A stretch of DNA of 64,000 bases from Streptomyces peucetius. GTDB taxonomy: Bacteria > Actinomycetota > Actinomycetes > Streptomycetales > Streptomycetaceae. The notes under the pieces are model-generated. The model was not told the origin of the DNA. It did no database searches and was given only the letters and a program-made list of their open reading frames with translations. The stretch covers positions 5,580,001-5,644,000 of the forward strand of contig NZ_CP107567.1 of the NCBI RefSeq assembly GCF_025854275.1, in the 5' to 3' direction. Made by a program: the position numbers and the translations under genes. Positions 11,219 to 19,423 of this stretch are shown here, one piece after another. How positions within the stretch are numbered: position 1 is the stretch's first letter; each line of letters opens with the position of its first letter.

Positions 11219-11986
11219 ATGACCGTTTCACTCGAAGTCTCCGAAGGCGTCGGCACCATCAGGCTCGACCGCCCCCCGATGAACGCCCTCGACATCGCCG
11301 TCCAGGACCGGCTCCGTGAGCTCGCGGAGGAGGCCGGCCGGCGCGAGGACGTGCGGGCCGTCATCCTCTACGGCGGCGAGAAGGTGTTCGCGGCCGGCGC
11401 GGACATCAAGGAGATGCAGGAGATGGACCACACGGCGATGGTCGTGCGCTCCCGTGCCCTGCAGGAGTCCTTCACCGCCGTCGCCCGCATCCCCAAGCCC
11501 GTCGTCGCGGCCGTCACCGGCTACGCCCTCGGCGGCGGCTGCGAGCTGGCGCTCTGTGCCGACTACCGGATCGCCGCCGACAACGCGAAGCTCGGCCAGC
11601 CGGAGATCCTGCTCGGCCTGATCCCCGGCGCGGGCGGCACCCAGCGGCTGTCCCGGCTGATCGGCCCCTCGCGCGCCAAGGACCTCATCTTCACCGGCCG
11701 CATGGTGAAGGCGGAAGAGGCGCTCACCCTCGGCCTGGTGGACCGGGTCGTCCCCGCCGCGGAGGTGTACGAGCAGGCGCACGCGTGGGCCGCGGGGCTG
11801 GCCAAGGGCCCCGCACTGGCGCTGCGCGCGGCCAAGGAGTCGGTGGACGCCGGTCTCGAGACGGACATCGAGACGGGGCTCGCGGTGGAACGGAACTGGT
11901 TCGCGGGGCTGTTCGCCACGGAGGACCGGGAGCGCGGCATGCGCAGCTTCGTCGAGGAGGGGCCGGGCAAGGCCAAGTTCCTCTGA
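11219..11986 (+). CDS. Enoyl-CoA hydratase/isomerase (crotonase family)
   Basis: 255-residue crotonase-fold enzyme, probably acting in fatty-acid beta-oxidation or acyl-CoA catabolism. Oxyanion-hole segments are visible: KVFAAGADIKEM (residues about 58-70) and VTGYALGGGCELALCADYR (about 99-118). The second catalytic region is LGQPEILLGLIPGAGGTQRL (about 122-142), with Glu in PEILLG. The C-terminal trimerisation helix ends FATEDRERGMRSFVEEGPGKAKFL. The start ATG 11219 gives the standard N-terminus (MTVSLEVSEGVGTIRLDRP). There is no clear ribosome site, so a leaderless or weakly led transcript is possible. It is isolated by a terminator upstream and a long gap downstream. Confidence 0.93.
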   Translation: MTVSLEVSEGVGTIRLDRPPMNALDIAVQDRLRELAEEAGRREDVRAVILYGGEKVFAAGADIKEMQEMDHTAMVVRSRALQESFTAVARIPKPVVAAVTGYALGGGCELALCADYRIAADNAKLGQPEILLGLIPGAGGTQRLSRLIGPSRAKDLIFTGRMVKAEEALTLGLVDRVVPAAEVYEQAHAWAAGLAKGPALALRAAKESVDAGLETDIETGLAVERNWFAGLFATEDRERGMRSFVEEGPGKAKFL

Positions 11987-12353
11987 CCGGGGCTGTCCGG
12001 CCTCGTTCTCCGAGTGGCGGCCCGGCTGGGCTGCCGTGGCCCTGAGGGTCCTCGGATTCAGTGGTCTCAGGGCGCTCCGGGCGGGACCTGACGGGCCGTG
12101 CGACGGACGTCGTCGGCGATGCGTCAATCGCATGAGCCGACAGGTCCCGCCAAGTGGCAACCTCGGGGCGCAGTGGCTCCGCCGAGCGCCGGTGTCATCC
12201 GTAAGTGTGGCATCGGCGCAGCTCAGCGCGGGTATCAGTGGCTGCATGAGGCCGGAGTCATATGCCGATCCACCCTCCCGGAACGCTTCATTCCGGGGCG
12301 CCTTTTCCCTCGGAACGCCTACACGGACGGTCGAGCCGGGTCATGATGGAGGC
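11987..12353. other. Intergenic, about 370 bp, with a possible SigB-type promoter
   Basis: No gene recognised. A GCAT-N16-GGGTAT motif at 12210-12235 fits the GNNTN14-16GGGTAY consensus for the SigB-like stress sigma factors of Streptomyces. A short inverted repeat, CCGGAA-N8-TTCCGG, lies near 12284-12303. Both could serve the downstream HATPase gene. Confidence 0.4.
12210..12235 (+). promoter_or_regulatory. Candidate SigB-type promoter
   Basis: GCAT (12210-12213), 16-bp spacer, GGGTAT (12230-12235). This fits the published SigB-family consensus of Streptomyces. It is 119 bp upstream of the HATPase gene, the kind of anti-sigma regulator often controlled by these factors. The assignment is by pattern alone. 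Confidence 0.35.
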
Positions 12354-12857
12354 ATGGCGGGCCTCGAGGGTGTGGGACAACCGCGGCAGCGCGTCGGCGC
12401 CACCGCAGCACGGTGGGCACCAGTCGCCGACGACGAACAGGCCCTCAGGATCCTCGAGTTGTTCGGCAGTCCCGTCGACGGCGAAGTGCGCCTCCCCTCC
12501 CGTCCCGAATCGGCCGCGACCGCCCGCCGGCTCACCCAGTGCGTGGTGCTGCGCCAGTGGTCGCTCCCCGCGCAGACCGGCGAGCACGCGGTGCTGCTCG
12601 TCTCCGAACTGGTCGGCAACGCGGTGCGCCACACCGGCGCGCGGGTCTTCGGCCTGCGGATGCTGCGCCGCCGCGGCTGGATCCGCATCGAGGTCCGCGA
12701 TCCGTCCCGGGGGCTGCCCTGTCTGATGCCCGTCACCGAGATGGACACGAGCGGCCGCGGCCTCTTCCTCGTCGACAAGCTCGCCGACCGGTGGGGCGTC
12801 GATCTGCTGCCGCGTGGCAAGACCACCTGGTTCGAGATGCGCGTCACCGAGCGCTGA
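12354..12857 (+). CDS. ATP-binding (HATPase_c) regulatory protein, anti-sigma-factor-like
   Basis: 167-residue protein of the RsbW/SpoIIAB-like GHKL family that is greatly expanded in Streptomyces. These proteins usually act as anti-sigma factors or serine kinases of anti-anti-sigma partners. The N box is VSELVGNAVRHTGA (about residues 84-97), the G1 region reads VRDPSRGLP, and the G2 box is GRGLFLVDKLADRWG, followed by TTWFEM. In the G1 box DxGxG is not intact (DPSRGLP), as in many Streptomyces members. The start ATG 12354 follows GGAGG closely. An in-frame longer reading exists but its N-terminal part is non-conserved. No sigma factor or anti-anti-sigma gene is adjacent, so the partner is unknown. 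A hairpin terminator follows. Confidence 0.85.
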   Translation: MAGLEGVGQPRQRVGATAARWAPVADDEQALRILELFGSPVDGEVRLPSRPESAATARRLTQCVVLRQWSLPAQTGEHAVLLVSELVGNAVRHTGARVFGLRMLRRRGWIRIEVRDPSRGLPCLMPVTEMDTSGRGLFLVDKLADRWGVDLLPRGKTTWFEMRVTER

Positions 12858-12895
12858 CCCGGGACCCGGCCGCCCTGCGGTGCCGCTTCCGGACG

Positions 12896-12944
12896 CACAG
12901 AAGCCCCCTTGCGCCGGGGTGACGGCGCCGCGGGGGCTTCTGTG
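12896..12944 (+). terminator. Hairpin terminator after the HATPase gene
   Basis: 13-bp arms CACAGAAGCCCCC (12896-12908) and its complement (12932-12944), with a second inner GCGCC/GGCGC stem. No T-tract. Confidence 0.85.
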
Positions 12945-13165
12945 CGGAGCGCCGTGGATCGGGGGGGGTGTGTCCACGGCGGCTGATGTCGACCGGCCCG
13001 GGTCAATGGGGGTCGTGTCGTCGACTATGACAGACGGACGCCTCATCTCCAAACCCGCTAATCCTATCTTTTCAGAAGAACCGGACAATTCCTCAAGGGA
13101 TCGTAGGTGAGATGCCACACTTGCCTGTCATTCCATGAACGGGTATCCCGACAGCGGAGTAATCC

Positions 13166-13222
13166 TTCGGTCGCGTGATCGATTCGGCCGATGCGGTCGC
13201 GCGACCCGCGCGAGCGACCGAA
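13166..13222. repeat. 9-bp inverted repeat upstream of the YVTN lipoprotein
   Basis: TTCGGTCGC (13166-13174) and GCGACCGAA (13214-13222) are separated by 39 bp that themselves hold smaller GGTCGC/GCGACC repeats. The region 13020-13270 is relatively AT-rich and is the upstream region of the lipoprotein gene, so this may be an operator. Confidence 0.4.
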
Positions 13223-13271
13223 TTGTGTGAATCATTACTTTTCCACGTTCTGCGCCCTACTGTGCTGTCCC

Positions 13272-14465
13272 GTGAAGACACCCCTGACGAAGCGGACCGC
13301 CGCACTGTTCGCGGGCGCCTTCCTCGTACTGCTCGCGGGCTGCGCCCAGGGCGGCGAGGGGGCCGGAGCGCGCGGCACCCCGGCGGCCGTCGCGAGCGCC
13401 ACGCCCGCCGGGCCAAAGAAGGCATCGGTCGGAACGGCACTCCCCGGTATGCCGCCGGTCCTCGACCCCGAGGACGTCTACGCCGCCGACCGGCCCGGCA
13501 TGCTCTCCCCGGTCGTCAAGGACTTCCCGTCCCGGGTCTACGTACCGAACACCAACTCCAACACGGTCTCGGTCATCGACCCCCGAACGTACAAGGTCAT
13601 CGACACCATCCCGGTCGGGGTGCAGCCGCAGCACGTCGTGCCGTCGTGGGACCTCAAGACGCTGTGGGTCAACAACAATCGTGGCCACACGCTCACGCCG
13701 ATCGACCCGGCGACGGGCGAGGCGGGCAAGCCCGTCGACGTGCACGACCCGTACAACCTCTACTTCACGCCCAACGGCAAGTACGCCGTCGTCATGGCCT
13801 CCCTGGACCGCGAACTCGTCTTCCGCGACCCGCACACCATGGAGATCAAGCACACGGAGCCGGTCTCCTGCTACGGCGTCAACCACGCAGACTTCTCCGC
13901 GGACGGCCGGTACTTCATCGTCTCCTGCGAGTTCTCCGCCGAACTCCTCAAGGTCGACACCGAGAGGATGAAGGTCGTCGCCCAGCAGAAGCTCCCGTTC
14001 GAGGGCGCCATGCCGCAGGACGTGAAACTCTCGCCGGACGGCAAGACCTTCTACATCGCCGACATGATGGCCCACGGCGTGTGGGTGCTCGACGGCGAGA
14101 AGTTCACCCAGCCCAAGCTGCTGCCCACCGGCAAGGGCGCCCACGGCCTCTACATCGGCCGCGACTCCAAGGAGATGTACATCCCCAACCGCGGCGAGGG
14201 CTCCATCTCCGTGTTCGACTTCGCCAAGGACGACCTGACGAAGAAGTGGTGGCTCCCGGACGGCGGCAGCCCCGACATGGGCGGCGTCTCCGCGGACGGC
14301 AAGGTGCTGTGGCTGTCCGGGCGTTACGACGCGGAGGTGTACGCCATCGACACCAGGAGCGGCAAGCAGCTCGCCCGCATTCCCGTCGGCAGCGGCCCGC
14401 ACGGCCTCGCGGTCTACCCCCAGCCCGGTCGCTACTCCCTCGGCCACACCGGAGTGTTCCGTTGA
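13272..14465 (+). CDS. YVTN-family beta-propeller lipoprotein (YncE-like)
   Basis: 397-residue predicted lipoprotein: signal MKTPLTKRTAALFAGAFLVL with lipobox LLAGCAQ near residue 23, then a Gly/Ala/Pro tether and a seven-bladed propeller. Blades are recognisable as repeated units, for example VYVPNTNSNTVSVIDPRTYK, VIDTIPVGVQPQHV, TLWVNNNRGHTLTPIDPATG, MYIPNRGEGSISVFDF and VYAIDTRSGKQLARIPVGSG. Propellers of this type bind partners or cofactors at the cell surface; the substrate is unknown. GTG 13272 has no ribosome site, but TACTGT at 13258-13263 lies 8 nt upstream like a -10 box, so the transcript may be leaderless. A small frameshifted gene follows after 27 bp and may belong to the same unit. 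Confidence 0.85.
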   Translation: MKTPLTKRTAALFAGAFLVLLAGCAQGGEGAGARGTPAAVASATPAGPKKASVGTALPGMPPVLDPEDVYAADRPGMLSPVVKDFPSRVYVPNTNSNTVSVIDPRTYKVIDTIPVGVQPQHVVPSWDLKTLWVNNNRGHTLTPIDPATGEAGKPVDVHDPYNLYFTPNGKYAVVMASLDRELVFRDPHTMEIKHTEPVSCYGVNHADFSADGRYFIVSCEFSAELLKVDTERMKVVAQQKLPFEGAMPQDVKLSPDGKTFYIADMMAHGVWVLDGEKFTQPKLLPTGKGAHGLYIGRDSKEMYIPNRGEGSISVFDFAKDDLTKKWWLPDGGSPDMGGVSADGKVLWLSGRYDAEVYAIDTRSGKQLARIPVGSGPHGLAVYPQPGRYSLGHTGVFR

Positions 14466-14492
14466 CCCGGTGCCCAACGCGCCCATCGGGGG

Positions 14493-14749
14493 GTGACGGC
14501 CACCACGTACGACCACGACCTCTACAAGCAGTGGAACAGCGCCTGGAACTACTACGTCGACGCCCCCGGGGGCGTCGATGCCAACGAGACCATCGGTGAC
14601 ACCCACAAGTGGGCCGCGCAGGTCGAGGTCGCCTTCCCCGGGGGTGTCGCACGGGACTTCGTCGTCGGGGCGTGCCCGTCGACAACGAGACCAAGCGCGA
14701 GATCGTGACCAGGTGCAAGGACAACCCGAACCTCCCCTGGCGCCTCTGA
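14493..14749 (+). pseudogene. Small gene with a one-base frameshift near its 3' end
   Basis: The reading begins at GTG 14493 as TATTYDHDLYKQWNSAWNYY and continues VDAPGGVDANETIGDTHKWA, QVEVAFPGGVARDFVV. Around 14664-14672 it changes frame and then reads VPVDNETKREIVTRCKDNPN and LPWRL before a stop at 14749. In the original frame the sequence would instead end early in GACPSTTRPSARS. The two halves together make a coherent protein of about 85 residues, so this is either a decayed gene or a sequencing or assembly error. I do not recognise the family. The ribosome site is poor: GGGGG directly abuts the start. It sits between the propeller lipoprotein and the convergent GNAT gene. Confidence 0.6.
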
Positions 14750-14764
14750 CCTGCACGGTCCGCC

Positions 14765-15403
14765 TCAGCGGGCCGTGAGAACCGCCTCCGAGGCCACCGG
14801 CCGGTAACCGGCCCGCTGGAACGCCCGCACGCTGCGGGCGTTGCCCGGCGACTGCTGCGACCACACCACCGGGCCCGGCACCAGGTGCCGGGCCGCCGTC
14901 GCGAGCCGCGGCCCGAGGCCCCCGCCGCGTGCCTCCTCGTCGACCTCGACCGACACTTCCCACCGGCCGGCCAGCCCCCGGCCCAGGACCAGCACGCCGC
15001 CGTCCGCCGCCCACACCCGCACCTCGTCACGCCGCTTCAACGCGGCCGCCACGCGAGGGTGTTCGCGGTCCTCGATCTCCCGCAGCCCGATCTCCGGGGA
15101 GCCCGGCAGCGCGTCCGCGACCGTCACCAGGTCGATGGTGTCCATCCGACGGCCCGTGCGGGCCATCAGCGCCGCCAGGAAACCCGGATTCATCGTGGCG
15201 GCCAGCCGGTCCGAGTTTGTGGCCGCCAGCTCGGCCCGTACCCACTCGGGGTCCTCGGCGGTGAAGACGACCGAGTGCGCGGTGAACGCCACCACGCCCT
15301 CCTCGCGGGCGCCGGGCCGGCCGACCACCGTCACCGCGCCGTCCGCCGGCGGGAAGCGCCCCTCCGCGGCCTCCGCCAGAATGCTCGCCAGTGCCTCACT
15401 CAT
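14765..15403 (-). CDS. GNAT-family N-acetyltransferase
   Basis: 212-residue protein whose C-terminal half carries the GNAT acetyl-CoA binding segment VDEEARGGGLGPRLATAARH followed by NARSVRAFQRAGYRPV, the usual motif A and motif B arrangement. The N-terminal half (AEGRFPPADGAVTVVGRPG, ATMNPGFLAALMARTGRRMD) is a variable extension found in Streptomyces homologues. The substrate is unknown. ATG 15403 was chosen because GGGGAGG lies 6 nt upstream; an in-frame reading further upstream is non-conserved. It converges on the frameshifted small gene with 15 bp between stops and is divergent from the EF-hand gene. Confidence 0.88.
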   Translation of the reverse strand: MSEALASILAEAAEGRFPPADGAVTVVGRPGAREEGVVAFTAHSVVFTAEDPEWVRAELAATNSDRLAATMNPGFLAALMARTGRRMDTIDLVTVADALPGSPEIGLREIEDREHPRVAAALKRRDEVRVWAADGGVLVLGRGLAGRWEVSVEVDEEARGGGLGPRLATAARHLVPGPVVWSQQSPGNARSVRAFQRAGYRPVASEAVLTAR

Positions 15404-15503
15404 CCCGTACCTCCCCGCTCGCCCTGCGCCCTCCCCTCCATGATCGCCGACACGGGCCGATAATCTGACCCCCGTCAGCAATGCACCAAGAAGGGGTGGA
15501 CCT

Positions 15504-15719
15504 GTGGCGGACATCGAGGAAGCACGCAAGGCGTTCGACCGTTACGACGCGGACGGCGACGGCTTCATCACCGCGGCCGAGTACAAGACGGCCATGGCTC
15601 AGATGGGCGACTGGAACGTCACCGAGTCGGTGGCCGAGGCCGTGATCGCCGCACAGGACACCAACAGCGACAAACTGCTGTCGTTCGACGAGTTCTGGGC
15701 GCACCTGAACAAGGCCTGA
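15504..15719 (+). CDS. Small EF-hand calcium-binding protein (calmodulin-like)
   Basis: 71-residue cytoplasmic protein with two EF-hands. Loop 1, DADGDGFITAAE (about residues 14-25), is fully canonical with Asp/Asp/Asp and a terminal Glu. Loop 2, DTNSDKLLSFDE (about 50-61), keeps D1, N3, D5, S9 and E12 but has Lys at position 6, where Gly is nearly invariant, so its calcium affinity may be reduced. Streptomyces encodes several such proteins (the Cab family) linked to development and calcium signalling; the partner here is unknown. The GTG start has GAAGGGGTGG upstream. A perfect hairpin follows and separates it from the RHS island. Confidence 0.9.
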   Translation: MADIEEARKAFDRYDADGDGFITAAEYKTAMAQMGDWNVTESVAEAVIAAQDTNSDKLLSFDEFWAHLNKA

Positions 15720-15730
15720 GGCGAAGCACG

Positions 15731-15764
15731 GCTGCCCCGCCCCCGACGTCGGGGGCGGGGCAGC
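15731..15764. terminator. Perfect 34-bp palindrome, bidirectional terminator
   Basis: A 16-bp arm (GCTGCCCCGCCCCCGA), two central bases and the exact complement. It lies between the convergent EF-hand gene (+) and the DNRLRE/FG-GAP gene (-) and can serve both. It also marks the left edge of the accessory island. Confidence 0.88.
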
Positions 15765-15779
15765 GGCATTGCGTCAAGC

Positions 15780-18700
15780 TCAGCCGAAGCTCTTGACCGC
15801 GCTCCAATCCGTGCTAAGGATCACGTTCGGCGTCGGTGACCCGACGCTCGTCTTCGACGGGTGATGGACCGACGTCTTGCCGTCCGTGCCGGACCGGGCC
15901 CACATGTCGGGCACCCGGTCACCGTTGAGGTCGGGTACGCCGATGATCGCCGACACCTGTGACTGCGTCCACCCGGTCCCGTACAGCACATCACCGTCGC
16001 GGGACGCGGCCGCCGTGGTGAGCGACGCGAGTTCGACGCTGTCCGCCTGCGGGCCCGGCTTTCCGTGGCGGACGTACACGTTGCCGTTGTCCGGGTTGCG
16101 CCACACCAGGTCGGGTGTGCCGTCGAGGTCGGCGTCCGCCACGTTGACGATCTCCCGGCCCGGTCCCCAGGCACTGCCGTTCATCAGGGTCGCCTGCTGG
16201 AAGCTCGCGCCCGTGTACCCGGTGAGCGCCCAGTAGGCGTTGCCGGCGCGCAGGAACAGGTCCGGCAGTTTGTCGCCGGTCACGTCCCCGACCGCCTTGA
16301 TCTGTGTCCACGTCGACGGGGCCGGGGCGTTCGACGGCAGCCGGACGCGCAGGCGCTTGTCCACGTTGAAGCTGCCGTAGCCGTCCCCGGGGTACAGCCA
16401 GAAGCCACCGTCGGGTGTCCGGGCGAACAGATCGGTCGTGCCGTCGCCCGGGTAGGTGTCGGAGTGTTTGGCGATCAGAGCCGCTTCTCCGTTGGCGGGG
16501 TCGTACCAGTGACCGGCCGGGTTGAGCTTGTTGTCGGAGGTGTAGGAGGCGTCGAGGTAGCTGTAGAGGTCACCGTCGATGCCGCCCATCAGAGTCTGCA
16601 ACTCGCCGGCCGCGTTGATGATGAGCAGATCGGGCCGCCCGTCACCGCTTGTGTCGCCCGGGCCGTCAGGCATGTCGCCCGGCGGTAGGTAGAACGTGTA
16701 GTTGGTGCGCTGGCTGCGGTTGCCGTAGGCGTCGAAGGCGTAGACCGTCAACGTGGTCGGGCCGGAGTGCGGAGGCTTCAGGTCCGGAATCGTGGCCCGG
16801 CCGTTCGTGGCCTCGACCACCTTGTACCCGACGCTTTCGAAGGCGTAGTGGAACGTCGCGGCGTCCTGGGCGCTGAAGGTGATGGAGCCGGTCTCGCCGA
16901 ACTTCACCGTCGCCCAGGTCATGCCGTCGTCAGTCGCCTGCTTGAACACCTCGGTCTCGATGTCCGGAGCCGGCGGGGCATCACCGTCGACGGTGATCCG
17001 GCAGGGCTCCGTACCCGGCGGGAAGAAGCTGGAGACGGCGCCTTCGGTGTCCTCCGCGCGCACGTCCCAGGCGTAGGTGACGCCGTCGGCCAGCGACTCG
17101 GAGGGGACCTCCAGGGTGGCCTTGCCGTTGCTGAGGGGTGTTCGGAGGTTGCCCGCGGGCGCCGGAGTGCCGGTCTTCCAGAAGCGGAACCGCAGGCTCT
17201 TCAGGTTTCCGTCGGGGTCGGTCGCCGACGCGGACAGCGTCAGGTCGGTCTTGCCGACCGTCCGACCCAGACCCGGACCGGGGACGCAGGCGCCTCCCGG
17301 AGTGGTCGTACCGCCTGTGGGCTCCTGGGGCGCCCGGTTGTAGTCGACCTCGAGGGTGGCGGAGGTCGCGCGGAACTTGCGCCAGGTCTTGGTGTCGTTC
17401 TCGCTGGTGGCGTGCATGCCGAGCGTGATGCTCGACGACCCGGCGTCGGCGCCCTTCTGCGCGGCGTTCTGCACGTTGAACTCCACGTACTCGTCCAGGC
17501 AGCCGGAGCCGTAGCCGTGTGCGAAGGACTTCGCCTCCTGCAGCGTGCCCCAACTCGGCTGCTTGTTCCAGGTGGTGCCGGACGAGATGGCGCCGGTCAT
17601 CTTCAGCTGGAACTGGCGGGGATCGCACGACCAGGAGTGGTTGTTGAGCACCTTGAAGACGCCTCGGGTGACCTTTGCGCCCTTGAGGCTGCTGGAGTAC
17701 CCCATGCGCCAGAAGGAACGGGCCGTTCCCCCGGTGTCGTCCTCGTGGCCGACTCTGGCGTCCGACGTGCCGGAGTTGAAGTTGGTGCCGTTGTAGAAGC
17801 TGGTGTTGGGATAGGGCTTGTACGCGGTCGTCCAGGCATTCCAGCCGCTTCTCAGTGTCGGGTCCACGAAGACGGGGAACCGGACCTCCGGGTCGTCGAA
17901 CACCCCGGTCGCCGCCGCGTCGAGGTGCAGCAGGGCATCGCCGGTGCCATCGCCGTCGAGCCGTGAAGGCATGGGGGACTGGTGCGCCCCGGGTTCGACG
18001 CCGGCGAGTCCGGAGAGCTTCAACACGTCGGCCGCAGTGGCCACGGAGGTGCTGACGGGAGCCTCCGGGGCTTCGGGGTTGCGCCCCGCGGAGTCCCAGA
18101 CGAAGGGGGTCGGAATGGAGGTGATTTCCTCTCCCGATTCCTTGTCCACCACTTGGACCCCGCCGGTGGTCGCGTCGTGCTCGAACCGTGCGGTCGCCGA
18201 ACGCAGCCCGAAGGTGATGTCCTCAAGTTCCTTCTGCTCGGCGGCCTCCGGGGTCTTGACGATCAGCAGCTGACCGAAGCCGCCCTCCTCGCGAGCCACC
18301 ACCAGCAGGTCCACCGCGGGAAGCACCTCGGAGTAGAGCGCCCTCGGCCCGTCGAGCACCGGCTCCGGCAGCGCACCGGGCCAGGTGTAGGCGACGGTGT
18401 GCCCGGCGATGTCGACCTCCGCCAGGACGGTCGTCCCGGTCTCACCGCCGGGTTCCTCGTCGGCCCGCACGGTCAACGGCACGCGCCCGTACGAGCGGTC
18501 CGCGCGTCCGTTGGCCCTGGAGGCGTCCGGGAAACCGTTGGAGAAGCGCACCGGCAGCGGGGCGTTCACCGGCCGGACGCCGAGCGCGCCCGGGGCTTTG
18601 GCGGTGCGCCTCAGCTCGGTGTCGATCGCCGACCATGTGCCGTCAGCCTGCTTCACGCGCTGCGGCAGCGCGTGGATCCGGCTGCGCAACTGTCCGTTCG

Positions 18701-18977
18701 GCAGAGCCCAGGTGAGGTTGGTGGCGGTCGTCGCAGTGTCCACGAGGACCTGCTTGCCACTGCGCACCGCCAGGGCCATGGCGGCCGCCTCGTCACGGGG
18801 ACCGGTCTTCGCAGGTGTGGCCTTAGTGGCCCGAGTTCCCTGCGGTTCTGTCTCGCCCCCCGGCCACCACGGCAGCAGGGCGGCTACGAGTGCGGCCAAC
18901 AGGAGGCCGAGGCTGAAGGAAAGCCTGGTGCGCGTGCGCACGAACGGACTGAGCAGGCGGGGCGGCGGCGCGGTCAC
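15780..18977 (-). CDS. Secreted DNRLRE / FG-GAP repeat protein
   Basis: 1065-residue exported protein divergent from the RHS toxin gene. An N-terminal hydrophobic segment (FSLGLLLAALVAALLPWWPG, about residues 20-39) acts as a signal or anchor. Residues about 90-350 resemble the N-terminal module that accompanies secreted RHS/wall proteins (LTWALPNGQLRSRIHALPQR, VDLLVVAREEGGFGQLLIVK). A DNRLRE-type beta-sandwich follows (NTSFYNGTNFNSGTSDARVG, SFWRMGYSSSLKGAKVTRGV, ISSGTTWNKQPSW). Fibronectin-like domains come next (TLSASATDPDGNLKSLRFRF), then at least four FG-GAP/VCBS calcium-loop repeats at the C-terminus (GDTSGDGRPDLLI, GDVTGDKLPDLFL, ADADLDGTPDLVW, PDLNGDRVPDMWA). GTG 18977 has GGGAG 9 nt upstream. 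The role is unproven; export together with the RHS protein as surface partner or scaffold is plausible from the divergent arrangement. Confidence 0.85.
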   Translation of the reverse strand: MTAPPPRLLSPFVRTRTRLSFSLGLLLAALVAALLPWWPGGETEPQGTRATKATPAKTGPRDEAAAMALAVRSGKQVLVDTATTATNLTWALPNGQLRSRIHALPQRVKQADGTWSAIDTELRRTAKAPGALGVRPVNAPLPVRFSNGFPDASRANGRADRSYGRVPLTVRADEEPGGETGTTVLAEVDIAGHTVAYTWPGALPEPVLDGPRALYSEVLPAVDLLVVAREEGGFGQLLIVKTPEAAEQKELEDITFGLRSATARFEHDATTGGVQVVDKESGEEITSIPTPFVWDSAGRNPEAPEAPVSTSVATAADVLKLSGLAGVEPGAHQSPMPSRLDGDGTGDALLHLDAAATGVFDDPEVRFPVFVDPTLRSGWNAWTTAYKPYPNTSFYNGTNFNSGTSDARVGHEDDTGGTARSFWRMGYSSSLKGAKVTRGVFKVLNNHSWSCDPRQFQLKMTGAISSGTTWNKQPSWGTLQEAKSFAHGYGSGCLDEYVEFNVQNAAQKGADAGSSSITLGMHATSENDTKTWRKFRATSATLEVDYNRAPQEPTGGTTTPGGACVPGPGLGRTVGKTDLTLSASATDPDGNLKSLRFRFWKTGTPAPAGNLRTPLSNGKATLEVPSESLADGVTYAWDVRAEDTEGAVSSFFPPGTEPCRITVDGDAPPAPDIETEVFKQATDDGMTWATVKFGETGSITFSAQDAATFHYAFESVGYKVVEATNGRATIPDLKPPHSGPTTLTVYAFDAYGNRSQRTNYTFYLPPGDMPDGPGDTSGDGRPDLLIINAAGELQTLMGGIDGDLYSYLDASYTSDNKLNPAGHWYDPANGEAALIAKHSDTYPGDGTTDLFARTPDGGFWLYPGDGYGSFNVDKRLRVRLPSNAPAPSTWTQIKAVGDVTGDKLPDLFLRAGNAYWALTGYTGASFQQATLMNGSAWGPGREIVNVADADLDGTPDLVWRNPDNGNVYVRHGKPGPQADSVELASLTTAAASRDGDVLYGTGWTQSQVSAIIGVPDLNGDRVPDMWARSGTDGKTSVHHPSKTSVGSPTPNVILSTDWSAVKSFG

Positions 18978-19423
18978 GGCGGTCTACTCCCGTGGGGACC
19001 AGGCGGAAAGGGGCAGCACGGACGGCCCCGTACGGCGGACCGCGGGGCAGAGGCGCGCACACGGTCACACGCGGTCGGAGATACGTCCACCTACACGAAA
19101 TTCACCAATCCGTTACAGGTGCGGGGTGGTTGACTCGGCCGCACCCGACAACCGCTCTTTCGCGGCTTCTCCGCGAGCGTAATGGCGTAGATGGGTTGAT
19201 CTTGACGATCCGTCCGAACTCTGCACGTTGTCGGTTTCTGATCCACTTCGTTCAGTGACGCATGTCACTTCGATCGTTTCGCCACGACCTTGGGTGATCT
19301 TGCGTGTCGCTGCGGTCATGGCAGAGGGTGCCAGGGCACATGCCGCAACCGGCGTGTGCTCTTTGCTGTATTCACAAGTCCTTTGCAGAACCTCTTCTTG
19401 TGCCTGGGTGGGAGTCGACGCGT
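18978..19423. other. Divergent promoter region of the DNRLRE and RHS genes
   Basis: 446 bp, noticeably richer in A/T than its surroundings (19080-19420), as expected where two promoters face apart. The frame of the RHS gene is open back to 19304, but residues before MRASGPLSWMG look non-coding. Several TTG-containing hexamers occur (TTGACG at 19202), yet no -10 partner is convincing at the right spacing. Confidence 0.5.
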
